Shown here piece after piece: positions 26,365 through 39,100 of a DNA stretch of 64,000 bases. The stretch lies in contig JAFMSR010000001.1 of the NCBI GenBank assembly GCA_022818135.1, positions 36,610,672 to 36,674,671 on the forward strand, given 5' to 3'. The position numbers and the translations under genes were made by a program. Source of the DNA: Saxidomus purpurata. Taxonomy: Eukaryota; Mollusca; Bivalvia; Venerida; Veneridae. Each line of letters opens with the position of its first letter. Position 1 is the first letter of the stretch. Below the pieces are notes generated by a model, which made no database searches, was not told where the DNA came from, and was given only the letters and a program-made list of their open reading frames with translations.

Positions 26365-27625
26365 TTTAGCAGAGCTTACAGAGTCTGTCTGTCTGTCCGA
26401 GCCCAAAAAGTGGGGGATTAAGTGGGTATGGCAACAATAGGTAACAGTCAATTCTCTCCTATGTCATTCATTCCGTATGTATTATGTGGCTATTTTGGGC
26501 CTATGCGGCTTAAAAGTACAATATAGAGAACAAAAGAATGGCCATAAAACTGCCAATTTTTAGTATGTCTGTAAACTTTTCCTTGAGAATGCTCTACAGG
26601 TCGCAATTTTCATTTGACTTTGATGACACTTGCTGATAAGGATCCCTGCATCTTGTAGATATTCATTAATGTTTTTGGGATCATTTTGGTCAAAGGTCAA
26701 TTCACAGTGACCTCCAAAAGCAATTCCTTGTTAATACTACAGGTCACAATTTTCATTCAACTTTCATCAAACTTGCTCAGAAGGTTCCCTGCAACATGTA
26801 GATAATCCGTATTATTTTTTGGGTCAAAGGTCACAGTGACCTATGTTAGATTTTCCTTGATAACACTACATGTCAGTTTACATTCAACTTTCATCAAACT
26901 TGCTCAGAAGGTTCACTTTAACATGTAGATGGTCCCTATTGATTTTGGGGTCAGTGGTTCCAAGGTCAAGGTCACAGTGACCTCTGATAGCTTTTCCTTG
27001 ATAACGCTGTACAGGTCAGTTTTCTTTCAACTTTCATCAAATTTGCTCAGGACTATGTAACATGTAAATGATCGCTAATATTTTTTGGGTCAAAGGTCAA
27101 GGTCACCCTGCTCTCTGACAGATTTTCCTTAATAACGCTCTATGGTTTTCTTTCAACTTTCATCAAACTTGCTCAGAAGGTCCCCTGATACATGTAGATG
27201 ATCTCTATCTATTTTTGGGTAAGTGGATCAAAGGTCAAGGTCACTAACCATAACTTTGAAAATCTTTTCCGCTCAATATCTGAGATCTATTTGACCCACA
27301 GTCTTCAAACTTCATAGGATGATTGGTCTTACTGAGAAGATGATCCCTATTGTTTTTGGGGTCAGTGGGTCAAAGGTCAAGGTTACAGTGACCCAAACTT
27401 TGAAAATCTTTTCCACTCAATATCTTGAGATCTACATCCCCACAGTCTTCAAACGTCATAGGATGATTAGTCTTACTGAATACATGATCCCTTCTGTTTT
27501 TTTTAGTCAGTTGGCCAAGGTCACAGTGAACTCTTAGCTATTCTTTGATAACATTGAAAAGATTTTCACAAATCTTACTCAGAACAGTCTAGTCAGACCA
27601 GTAGAGCGATACTGGCCCTCTTGTT
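26365..27625 (+). mobile_element. Tandem-repeat-bearing element (pearl/HINE-like), copy 2
   Basis: It starts near 'tacagagtctgtctgtctgt'. Monomers of about 120-160 bp repeat 'caactttcatcaaacttgct' plus cagaaggt, 'acatgtagatgatc', 'gggtcaaaggtcaaggtcac' and 'gattttccttgataacgct'. The 3' end 'tagagcgatactggccctct' plus tgtt matches the ends at 18850 and 53356 but has lost the left half of the hairpin. Confidence 0.75.
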
Positions 27626-27676
27626 TTAACAAGGTATTTCTATCACTAATAATTTCTTCAGAAGACAATGCAGTCT

Positions 27677-27718
27677 TTGGGTGGGTGGGTGAGTGGCGGG
27701 GTGTGGGGGAGGGGGGGG
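27677..27718 (+). other. G-rich tract with G-quadruplex potential
   Basis: At least seven runs of three or more G occur within about 42 bases ('gggtgggtgggtgag', 'gcggggtgtggggga', then a run of nine G). This fits the G3+N1-7 pattern. It lies just downstream of the tandem element. Confidence 0.6.
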
Positions 27719-28884
27719 GATATCAATCAAGTTTAGTGATAGATCTAGTTTAGCCTGTGTTAAACTGAATCATTATTTTAATGTCACTAAAAGCAAGTCT
27801 AGCTTTTAGTTTCAGATATGATTTATTTGTACAATGTTATCAATTATAATGGATCAAAATTATAATTCAGTACAATATAAAAAGAATAATCTTGACACAA
27901 GCTAGTCAGTGTCTCTCCTTGGTATAAAAAAAACCTTTCATTACCAGCACTCCTTAGACGACATAAGATGTGAAATTTGAGGTATTTTTATAAAATATTT
28001 TCTTGCCACTTTCTGAAATACTTCTTTCTAATTTGCAAAGTCTGTCTCATTTGGCAATATTATAATGAGTATTGCACGGGGGATGCCCTCTTTTATGAAA
28101 GCATTACTATATTATTATGAATGCCTTACTCACCTACATTTTACAGGTAAAGAAAAATATTACCTGATCCAATTTAATGCCATATTGTCTTTTCCTACAA
28201 ACTACACCTTGATATTTCAAAAGGTTTAAATTTCACATTTACTGGTTATTCCTTCATTTCTGATTCCCTGAAACAACTAAAATACAGCAGTTTAGCGCAC
28301 ATAATATTTATGTATTTTTTTTCATTTGCTTTCTTTTGCAGTATTGCAATAAAAATTCACAATTGGGGCAATCAAAAGAGTAACTAATACAATTAGATAA
28401 ATTTTGTTACAAAGCAAATGCCAGGACTTTAACCTGTACTTCTCAACAGCATGGCCTAGCAATGCAAAGTAGAACGCCTTAGACCACTCTGCACTGCAAG
28501 AATTCCCGCCAAGAAAGTTGCACAAATAACAGATATCTACACAATGTAAGTGAATACTCTACATCCATCTGAACATCATTTTTATATAATAAATGACAAC
28601 AAGTTCATTCAGGGAGAATATTCCTTGACAGTTAAAGTCCATTAGCACTTTGGATGTTGAATTACATGTAACTTTCATATTACCAAGGCAGCTAGCTATC
28701 TCACCAATGATATTGACTGTTATTTGTCAAAGAAAACCCCATCAGATCTCCTAATGTTGCTTTTTATATCAAAAGAACATACTATAGATATAACACAGTA
28801 TTTTTTCGATGATATTGCAAAAAGTAATAACAGCCCTCTGACAACACTTTTTGTGAAGAAGGGAAAACAATATGAAAGAAATGT

Positions 28885-28968
28885 ATATCGAGGGTTGACT
28901 GCAAAACTGTCGTTAGTCCTTCTTTATTTCATATAAGTTTCAACAGTTTTGCAGTCAACCCTCGATAT
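28885..28968. repeat. Perfect 26-bp inverted repeat with 32-bp loop
   Basis: 28885-28910 is the exact reverse complement of 28943-28968. The outer part reads 'atatcgagggttgactg', the form of pogo-type element termini. The structure could be two facing terminal repeats around a tiny spacer, or a small foldback element. Confidence 0.75.
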
Positions 28969-28969
28969 G

Positions 28970-30988
28970 TCAACAGTGTTTCAGACTAAATAGAACACAG
29001 ATCTATCATTATTGAGTTTGTAAATTTGTGACTCTATTTATGACTATCTAAAGTGCTCAAGGGACTTTGAAATACGTTGATTATTTTTAAGCAAAGAAAA
29101 ATTTAAGGCTAAAACAGGACATGACTGAAGCAATTCACATGATGATATAAACATGTTTTTGTTTACCCTGATAACCTAAACCATGACAAAGAGAGCTTGA
29201 TACCAACAACTAAATCACTAAAGCATGCAACTAACTGCACAATAACTGAACATAATTTGGCAATCAATTAACTATGACCAGAAAATAATAGTGTCACACC
29301 TGTCTTGAGCAGCCAGCCAAGGTATGCATTTAAAATAGCTAATTACAGGCAGATGATTGCTGCTTAATGTAGGTATATTTGATACTAATACTGGGTAATA
29401 TTTGTGATGATTTAATTTTCTCTATTTTCCTGAATTTCCCACTTTGCTCATTTAAGAATCTCATGAAAAATTCATTTCACATAGATTTACAATTAGAGAA
29501 TTCTCTTTTTCGAGAATTTAAAATTTGCGAATAAGTCCGTCTGCTCACAAATCGAAGAATTTTTGTTCCCATAAAATTATCTGATTTGCAGTATAAAATA
29601 GCCATTTGGGATTCCTCAGTGTTGACTGTGTAAGGCAGGTGACTGGTTAATTGAGGTAACAGGTAACACAATGTTTAACTGGTATATAGTAATGCTAAAG
29701 TTAGCTACAGGAGAAGACTGGAAAGAGCAAAAACTAAAGTATCATATTCATGTTATTTCTGTAATAAATGCTAGGTTATATCAAACTGAAGACTTCACTT
29801 CAGTACAGAATGATTTAATAAGTACATTGTCGTACATTTCATAATTCATGTGACCTAAAACAAGTGCTGCATAAAAATATTCAACCTTAGTATAGTGTTA
29901 GTACATCTTCCCAAACACTATGGCACAAACTGCTTTAAAATTAGCAAATATACATCACCTAGGGGTTAGTGAGGTTTGATACTGCATGGACTTAAAGATA
30001 GTGAGGTAGACTAAACCAAATAAATGCCAACTTAATGAAAGATTCAACAAAAACATAAAATATTCATTACTACATGTATAACAAATCAATTAACTGTAAC
30101 ATGAACACAAGGCACAAAATACCTTACAGGGCATATCTTTTCTTTAAATAATTTGATATGATGGATAGAAAAAGTACAGGCAGTAAACCAAACACTGTGA
30201 AACATATTGCAAGGCTGCATATCTATAGACTTACACATTTTCAAGTTTTGAGGTAGCAAGTGACTTCTTCAAATTATGAAAATCCTGGACACATGTTTAA
30301 CTAATTATATAACTCCTTCAATACAACCTTTCTTTCACAAAGTTTCCGTAATTCTATTTCTATTCTTATCTTACTTCCATTTAAAAAAAAAAAAGTTGTG
30401 CATATATTTCTATTTGGTGTATTAGCTTAGAAAGATATTTTTGCCCACACAGAATACCTAGGTTTGATCCTACAACAGGTCACAAGAGGCATGTCCCTGG
30501 GCTTGACACTTAATGCAGCGATTATCTAACATATATCAGGTCCAAGAATTGAGTAATCTGTAACTATGCATTTTAGAGCATCGTGTATTAGAACAGATTC
30601 CTGCTGTCGCTGTTAAATTTTTTGCAACAATTATTGGAAATAACTGTATATTATGCAGTCGCAAATATCTAAATGACAAAACAGTTTGCTTCCTTCTGAC
30701 ATAAGAAAAACACTAACTGATACTAAACAAAGCTGATAAAAAGCACTAAAAACATATTACAATGCCTACCCAAGGCCCTATATATTGATCTTCCCCATAT
30801 TATATCTGAATAACATATCTGGTAACACTATTTTAAAGACACGTCTAGTAAACTTAAATGTTCTTTATAATGCAAGTAATACATCCAAATAGGCTTCTGG
30901 TTATTTAGAAACTAACTAATGTATACAACAGCTTCATATAGAATACCCTTTAACATTGAGCTACAAAGACAGGCAATGTCTATATAAA
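28970..30988. other. mARC 3'-UTR side and tail-to-tail spacer
   Basis: This is the sequence downstream of the mARC stop (- strand). A dispersed repeat copy lies at 29460-29580. No clear AATAAA was found on the - strand close to the stop, so the 3'-UTR end is undetermined. Otherwise AT-rich without recognised features. Confidence 0.4.
29460..29580 (-). repeat. Dispersed repeat, copy 2
   Basis: Inverse-orientation copy of the repeat at 6145-6270: read on the - strand it gives 'gatttgtgagca', 'aaattttaaatt', 'gaattctc', 'gtaaatctatgtgaaat'. Confidence 0.6.
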
Positions 30989-31115
30989 TCACTGTTTGAT
31001 CTTCCTGATTGCATACACGGGATCCCCAACTCTGACAACTCCGCACACATCCGGGGCCGTATTGATACCAAACACACACTCATTGTACTTGTCATACGGA
31101 GGTATAGAACGTATT
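30989..31115 (-). CDS. MARC1: mARC last coding exon
   Basis: The acceptor 'tgctgtttcag' precedes 31115. Entering in phase 2, it reads 'RIRSIPPYDKYNECVFGI' and 'VCGVVRVGDPVYAIRK', ending with TGA at 30991-30989. The GDPVY motif is the conserved C-terminal end of mARC proteins. Confidence 0.93.
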
Positions 31116-33159
31116 CTGAAACAGCATAAAGCATCGCAATGAACAAATGAAGAGATAAAATGCATTAGAATATGCACATCTATAGAGTTAAATTATAATT
31201 CTAACACTATTGAAAATTTCTCCTATATAGGCAAAGAAGGATTTGAGCGTGATATACCTACTAAGTATTTTTGACTGAGGAAATTCCCTTGCAGTTACAA
31301 GGTAAGTGTTAACAATGGCACAAAAAAAAGAACTGAAAGATGATAACAAGAGGGAGACCAACTGGACATGATAACTTGCAATATCATGAGAATGGGGCAT
31401 ACCACTGCAATATAATCCGATATAGGTTAATTCCTTTAAATGCAACACATTATGGTGCATATGTCAAGTATCTAACGTACTTCGTCATGAAAGATTTGAC
31501 GTGCCACCATGGTGTAGAGGTTAGCACACTGGACTGGTAATCGAAAGATCTGAGGTTCGAATCCCAGCAGCAGCAGTCAATTTTTCACGACATACTTAAT
31601 ATTATTTCATTATGGGGAAGTTAAAGGTTCTGTAAGGCAAGCTGCACACAAATAAAGACACTATACCCAATATATCATATTTTTGGAGTAACATGTTCCA
31701 CCTTTATCTTCAAGCTTCATCTTGGTTTTGTGTTTGAAACTTAATATTGCTGTATCAAACGTAATTTTCAAAAAGTTATTTCGGAACCCTTTAATGTATA
31801 TCAAAGTAATAAGTCACCTACACTGTACTACATTTACCTTTTCAGTGTCTTCAATGGTTCTCCGTCTTCACTTTTAACTCCTTTCTCAGGATCAACTGTA
31901 GTTAGCAAACATCTGAAAGAAAACTAAAGCTGGTACAAGACATAACTAAATAGACAATAAGTATTTACATGTATATTTTCATAATTTTGCTGCCACTCAA
32001 TGGTTCATTTTAGTGTCCAGAGTGCCTGTAATCTTTACAGACCCTAAGGAATCTTTTGAGTTCAATCACTTGAGTATACTTAACATTATTCTTAAGTATT
32101 ATATTTTAAAATGTCCTTCCGATAAACCTCCTATGTTACAGTATTTCACAGTAACACTATTAACAACGTCCATACAAGTAACAGATCACTACCTCACATT
32201 GAACACAGTTAACAGATGACTTCCTCAAATCTCTTCTTAAATATGACCCATTATTTGTAGTTTGACACATAACCCATGTTTTGTTTGTTTCTAAGGGTTT
32301 TAACGCCCATCCAACCCATATTTCAGTTATTTTAACAAAGAAGAAACAGTACTACAAAACTACCCTCAGTAAAGAACTGCCAACTTCCTCACATAAAGTG
32401 ACATGATAGGTAGCGGGGTTAAAACCCATGACCCTTAATCAATGAGAGATTTGTGGTTAGGCCAAGTGAGTATGAAATAGCTATTGAATGGAAGGTGCAC
32501 TTGTAACTGAACCAATAAACTGTAAATCTGTGTTCTTAGTTTATACTAATTTATTGTAGCTTGATTGTGAAGAAAGCTTGTAGCTTATCGGGCCACCCTT
32601 GAGTCTGCTTCCTGGAAAAACCAGTTCTGGTGTCATATGAGGAAGTACAGTCGTGACAGCGCCCACAAAAAATGGGGCTTGAACGGGGGTTTTTGTATCT
32701 TACCGCAACCTCCGGCATGAGTGTGGGCCATGACACACTTAACCTCTTCACCAAATCGTTCCCCTATATCAAGGTAGATCTTTTGATTGAGTATATATGA
32801 TTGGCCAGTTTAAAAGTTACTGTGGAGGGAGTGTGGTGAACAATTGAGCAGACATAAATTTTCACAGAATGGTCCATTCTGGGACGGTGGGGCAGTGCGA
32901 TCAGGGGAATGGGGGGGGGGGGGGAAAAGCCCCCCGGGGGGGGAAGGGGGGGGGGAAGGGTGCAGTTGTAGATTAATAAGTGCAATTATGAATTAATAGA
33001 CACACAAAAATTAATATTGATACATTATGACATACATATGTGTACAAATAATCACCCTCGGCATGTTTTTGCAAACATAATTGTTATCGACTTACCATAA
33101 AAATTAAAAGCCTAAAATAGTGTACATATAATTTGACATGTTACAAGATCACAGTAGAG

Positions 33160-33191
<32 letters not shown>

Positions 33192-36100
33192 TTCCTGGCC
33201 CGGTTTGGTTGGGTATGATTTTTACTAACAAGAAGAAAAAATGGTACCTACCTGTCACAGGCAGACAAACATCTCATCTGAACTTTGTCTCCTATGATAA
33301 TCTCCTCCCAGTCATCCTATATGCACAAGCAATAATCAGTCAACCTTCAGCAAGATGTACACAACTTAGGCTAAACAATGAGCTGCTGGCTATTAGGGGA
33401 AGCATGTTACGATGTGGATGAATCGTAATAGTGCAAAATAAGCAGTATGCTGCATTTTCCAAAGTGACAATCACACAAACAAAGCCCTACCATCTCAGTT
33501 TTAGCATTTCAGAAAATTGGATTGTTCCCAAGGATGAAGGTGACTCATACTTCAACCAGTGTGCCTTGCTTTACTAAATACAGTAAATGTTGTGATGTTT
33601 GCAAACACTTGGACCTACTATTAAGGCTGGGATGCAACAATTCCTTTTTCTAACCAAATGGTCCAAATAGTAAACAGGAACTATCTAGCAGGCGATAGTA
33701 ATATATAAGCAATAGTTACAATGGAGGTAAATAACTACAGGTTACAGATACTTTCCATATAACATTTTCTGTTACGACAACTTTTTGCACCTACCTGTAG
33801 CATGTAAAGCCATGTGATACAACTAGTTATTCTGTATCACTATGGTGACTCTATACCATATACTTACCAGAGTTCAACCGAGTATGGATGCTCGAGGCAG
33901 TTTTATGTCGAAAAAGCTCACAGCTGCCTGTTTACTTACATCATCAGAAAAACTTTGCTTAGTATACTTACTTAGAAAAGAAACATGCATATTCTATCAG
34001 GGGGCCTGGTGGTGATGAGAAGATCTGCATCTCATCAATGGAAAACACTGACAGTGATTCCAACAATCCCCTTCCTTAGCACGACAAGTAGTCACAAACT
34101 CATTACAGTTATCAACGTGGATTTTATAACTTGGAAAACTTAAAATCTACAATTGATATAAAATGCATTTAAACTTATTTTATCTACACTAGCCTTAAAC
34201 AGGCACCTCTAGCTGGTCTCAAACTCACCATGAAGATGTATAAAAAAATGCTGACTCTTCAAATGCAAGGGGTGTTTTCTTTGATACATACCTAGAACAG
34301 GCATCAAGACATCTCATTTGCACATCTTCTCCAATAAGAATTTCTTCCCACTTGTCCTTTTGTATGTACAAAAAATCACTGTCAAGTACCATGCATTATG
34401 GAAAGCAGGGAAATAAATGGCTATGAAAATTTTATTCATCTTTGATATTCAATCTTCTATCAAGTAATACAGCAATTAAACTGCCGTAACTTTTATTTGT
34501 GTAAAATTGACATTTGCTTCACTTTTGGCTATTCACACAAAAACAGTGGTTGATTTCTGCCATGTTGTGGCATTGGCTTGGTGGGGTGAAAAAATGGATG
34601 ATTAAAGGCAAAGACCACACAATTAAATGGCAGAAGGCATTATGTAGAAAAGTGGAAAACATGACAAATACACTATATGCTTTGTTTTTGACCGTTTGAA
34701 AAATTGACAGATAAAAGGTGAAAACACGATGTATTAAAACCCGCCAAATCTATATATCTATTGTTTTCACCCTTTTGTTGTCATGTTTTCACCTTTAATC
34801 TGTTATGGTTTTGACTTTTCACTCCGCCAAGTCCAAAACAAGACATGGCAGAAATCAACCACCATATAAAAGCTCCTTTGCCAGTGACATACATGTAAAA
34901 AGCGTTTGACATACTACAATTCAAATGCGCTTTTGAAAGCAAAAAAAGGATAAATGTGGTTTACACTAAGTCTTGTAAAATACAAGACTTAACTGTTACA
35001 AAATTAAAACTAGTTTACACTGCTATGATTCTAATGTTGATCCATACATATTAACACAGAAATTTTCCTTTAAGCCTAGCACTTTTGTTCCAAAGGAGGG
35101 TGAAACCTGTGGCCCTTGCTTGTGAAATATAGCTCAACACTTTTTCCATTACTTGAAGACAAGACTGTCTATGATCACCAAAGGTTAATAAGTGCAAATA
35201 ATCTGGTGCAATGTTCAAACTACATCTAGCAAATAGCAAAGCATGCAAGAATCTATGGTTACAAGATGAAGGATTATGGAACGCTGCAGAACTAACATCT
35301 CCTTGAGTACACAATACATGACTATCCAGTTATGTATATACTTTATATATAGGTATATAAACATGTAACATTAATGACATTATCTCATAGACACAAAAAA
35401 GTGTACCGTATTATGTATAACTTAGTCATTTACCGGCTAAACCTGACTAGTACTAGATAACAACACAGCCCAGTGTCACTCCCCTAATAAAATACTGAAA
35501 CTTTGACATACAGTCTGATATCACATCCTTCAATATTTCTTAGTTTCAATGTGACAAGAACACAGTACATTATTTTTTTTTCAATCATAAGACTGAAAGC
35601 GTCAAAATTTCTTCAATTTAGGACATACACAGGGAAATAATTTTGTTACCAGTACTTAAAATCAAGACAGACAAATCTTTTGGATTGATAATTCTAAATA
35701 GATTGTTAACTACTTTCTTCAGGATATAAATAATCCTTTAAAGAATATCACAAATTAGTATTCTCTGCACAAGGTGGTATACTACCTACTGGTGTCTCAA
35801 TAAAGACAAAGTAAAACAAAATTCAACGTAACCAGAGTGTAACCAATCTGAAACCAGGCCTGTGTTTTTTTTAAAGAATAACTAAAACTAACCTGATGAC
35901 AAAATTAAACTTGTAACGACTTTTTAGAAATTCATTTCAACTAACTTTCTTGAAAACAAATCTTATCATAATCAAAAATGGCCAAAAGTTGTTCTAAAAT
36001 TAACAAAAACATGATGAAACTAAAATTTGACGTGCATTTTTGTTTTATATTCAAACCGACACCTTAGATTTGTACAAGGCTGAAGAGAAGATTACGTAAT

Positions 36101-39100
36101 AAACAGAAATAAATTATCTGAAAAAAGTTTGACAAGGCAAAGAATTATATCAAACTGAAATTTGAGCAAGACATAATTATAAGTGAGCGACTACACTGAA
36201 AATAGTAAAATTGAAATCTACTGTCAGAATGTATTTGTTCTAAATGTGAACAATTTTCAGGTTGGCTACAATAACTAACATTACTATTATGACTTGCACT
36301 TATAGTACTAAAAACTTTTCTAACATTTCACAAGATATTTTTAAGAAGTCTTACACTTGTTTTTAAACTATCTTATGAACTATATGAAAGGTTTTCACTC
36401 TTAGTACCAGAGACATTCATTGATTATACCTCTTCAAAAGCATCGGTTCCATCAATGACAAGGTTAGGCCTGAAACTTTTCATCGTCAGAGGTTTCTTCA
36501 GGTGTTTGTTTAAAGCTTCTAATGATGCTGATGTCAGGAACAGGTAAGTGGCCCAATCTGCATACCCTGACTGAAACAAATACATATTTATAAACCAATT
36601 AAGAAAATACAATCTTGGATGCATGTTATACCTGTACGATACTTAGATTGTGTAATTCAACTCTTACCCTACTGGTTGCAGATGGTTCCCCTTTTGCTGT
36701 CGTTGCTATACAGACTATGTCATGCAGTCTGATCATGATCTGCACTGTTTGACATTCAGTCAGAACATTTTCATTGAGCACCCCTGTGTGCAAGTAATGA
36801 CTTTGTCCCAAAATTAAGAGTCCATAGCCCTTTTTTAACCTTTAGGAAGGTCAATGTTAAGTTTTGCTACAGTAACCGTTGCTTTTCACATTTTTTAAAA
36901 TAAATGTCATGTTTAGTCAATGTCCCTACATTTATGTGTAAATATAGTTTAAAACAGGAAAATGTAAGGTTCTCTTCCTGAAGAATTGCTTAAATCGCAG
37001 TAGCACAAAATTTGTATTCCAAATTTTTCAAACTTACATAATCTGTTTCAACAGTTCTAGTAAACCAAGGTTTTGTCTCATTTATAAATGTCCTCTTCTC
37101 CAGTTCTTGTGAGTAATGCATTATTCTAAGACCAGGTACACCAAGGAACTCGGAGACCCACTGGGCAGCTGCATCACCACAGTCTATACCTTGTGTATCA
37201 CAGTCCCATACACTACAATATTTATACATTTTGTAAACACATAGCTTTATATTTTGTCTAATCTGCACATCCATAAAATCTGATCATGTTCAAACCTGTT
37301 TGTTCTTCAATCAATTAACATAAAGTCCCAGAATCACTTTGAATTCACTGATATTGTAACATAAATTTACTGATAGGAAATTCAAAATAATAGTACCATA
37401 TTCTTTTGACTCTAAAACAATGTTGACATATGTCTTTCTTTCATATTCAAGTTGATTCTTTAAAGAAAAAGAGTTGCCAGAAAGCCTTTCTTAATTTTTG
37501 CAATATCATTGTAAAAAATACTGTGCTATGTTTCTAATATGTACTTAAACGATTTAAAAAGCAAAGTTAGAAATGTTTTTGGCACAAATAAAGGTCATTT
37601 CTGTCAGTAAGACATCTTTCTTGATAAATTGAGAGTTACTTATGTGATCCTGGGACTTTAAAGACTTTACACACCCTTGAACAATAGATGGAACTGTCAA
37701 AATAGCAAAGTGGACACATTATTATATTTTAGGAATTCAGCAGGGCTTAGGTCAAGTAGTCATCTGATGTGCTAATTTGAATGTGAAGGTCTTTTCAGTG
37801 AGTGTTACACAATGTTACAGAACAAACTTAACCTGTAAATCACACAGTGTTGTTCTAGATCAAATGCATGTGTATTTACAGGCCTGGCTGCCAAACTGTG
37901 CCACCAGCTTTTATTTCTATATACACCTAGCACAATTTTGCAGTCAGGTCTTTAACTCAGTGTCTCTTGATACATGCTGCATACAATGGTTTTTCAATTA
38001 CCAGGTGCAATAAAATTAAATGTTGACAATTAAAATGCAATGTCTTGCTGCCATGGCAACAACACTTTTGTCCGAATCCATTAATTTGTACAATTTTTGT
38101 AGGGAATCAACCAAGACCAACCTTGCCTGGAAACTCTAACCCAAGGGTTTAAAGGGGTTTACCATTCTAAGCAAAATCTTGGCAGGTACTTTATTAAGCA
38201 AATACAAAATTAATGTACAAAATTTTAAAATTCATAAAAATGTAACCCTGACTTACGTGCATTTAGACACATTGGTTCTTGTTTTCTCAATATGTTTACT
38301 AAGTACATAAGGTGACATTCCTGGTGCGCTGAGCTCCACTCCAGCCCCTGTGATCCTTAATGTTATCAATGCCATCTTAGGTTCCTGTCTCTGTGACAAG
38401 AAACGTCCATTTGGTCTTGTTACCATCCAGTGCCTGTAAGATTGTTATGCGAGAATCCTTGTTCCGGTTCATTAAGTATATCACTAAGCATTATAAGACT
38501 TTTTTCATCAGGGCTATGATTTCTTGCATGCGACATCATAAACATTTGAAGACATTGTAGAATACGTCCTACTAAATAAATGTTATTACATGTATACACT
38601 AAAGTTATGCAAGTGCTTGCAACTGTCATGACATAGACATGCTAAAAACAAAATGATTTTATATACATAATGGAAAAACATGACAGATTTCTGCATAATA
38701 AAACAGACTTGGCCAATGTATATACTACATGTATTTGTGTTGTGATGGAGGGAGAGGACGACTGTCTTATATTTCAATATTTTATTTATACTTTAATTAG
38801 CCATGTCTTGGATGACAGACATTATTATGTCATCTATTATATACCATCTATTTATTTACATTTTGAGCAGATTATAATGGACAGTCCCCCTCTCACCTTA
38901 CATGCCCTATTTTTTTCTGATTTCGACGCACTGAACTGCTTTCGCCTTTTTGTTTTTCCCCCCTTTTCCTTTTTTTATAGCTGGAGTTTTTAGTAATAGT
39001 ACGTTTGCTTTACATATACCGGTAAAAGTTAAAAGGAAATAACAAGGTGATTCATAAAATATAACATAAGAAGATTTAGCTCCCTTCGTTGTATTAATTA

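Larger units (their letters stand above)
31913..33251 (-). other. mARC intron between exon 5b and exon 6
   Basis: It contains SINE copy B (32537-32765), a G-rich/C-rich low-complexity patch (32911-32960) and a C-run of 32 (33160-33191). In the transcript these become a G32 run about 60 nt after the exon 5b donor and a C-rich patch about 200 nt further on. Confidence 0.7.

Noticed and set aside
31499..31575. A functional tRNA-Thr gene
   Set aside because: A and B boxes and a GGT anticodon position are present, but the anticodon stem is broken and the acceptor ends do not pair; SINE head or pseudogene is more likely.
35051..35314. 87-codon - strand frame within mARC intron 4
   Set aside because: Composition is plausible but it has no recognised domain and does not fit the phase of the flanking mARC exons.
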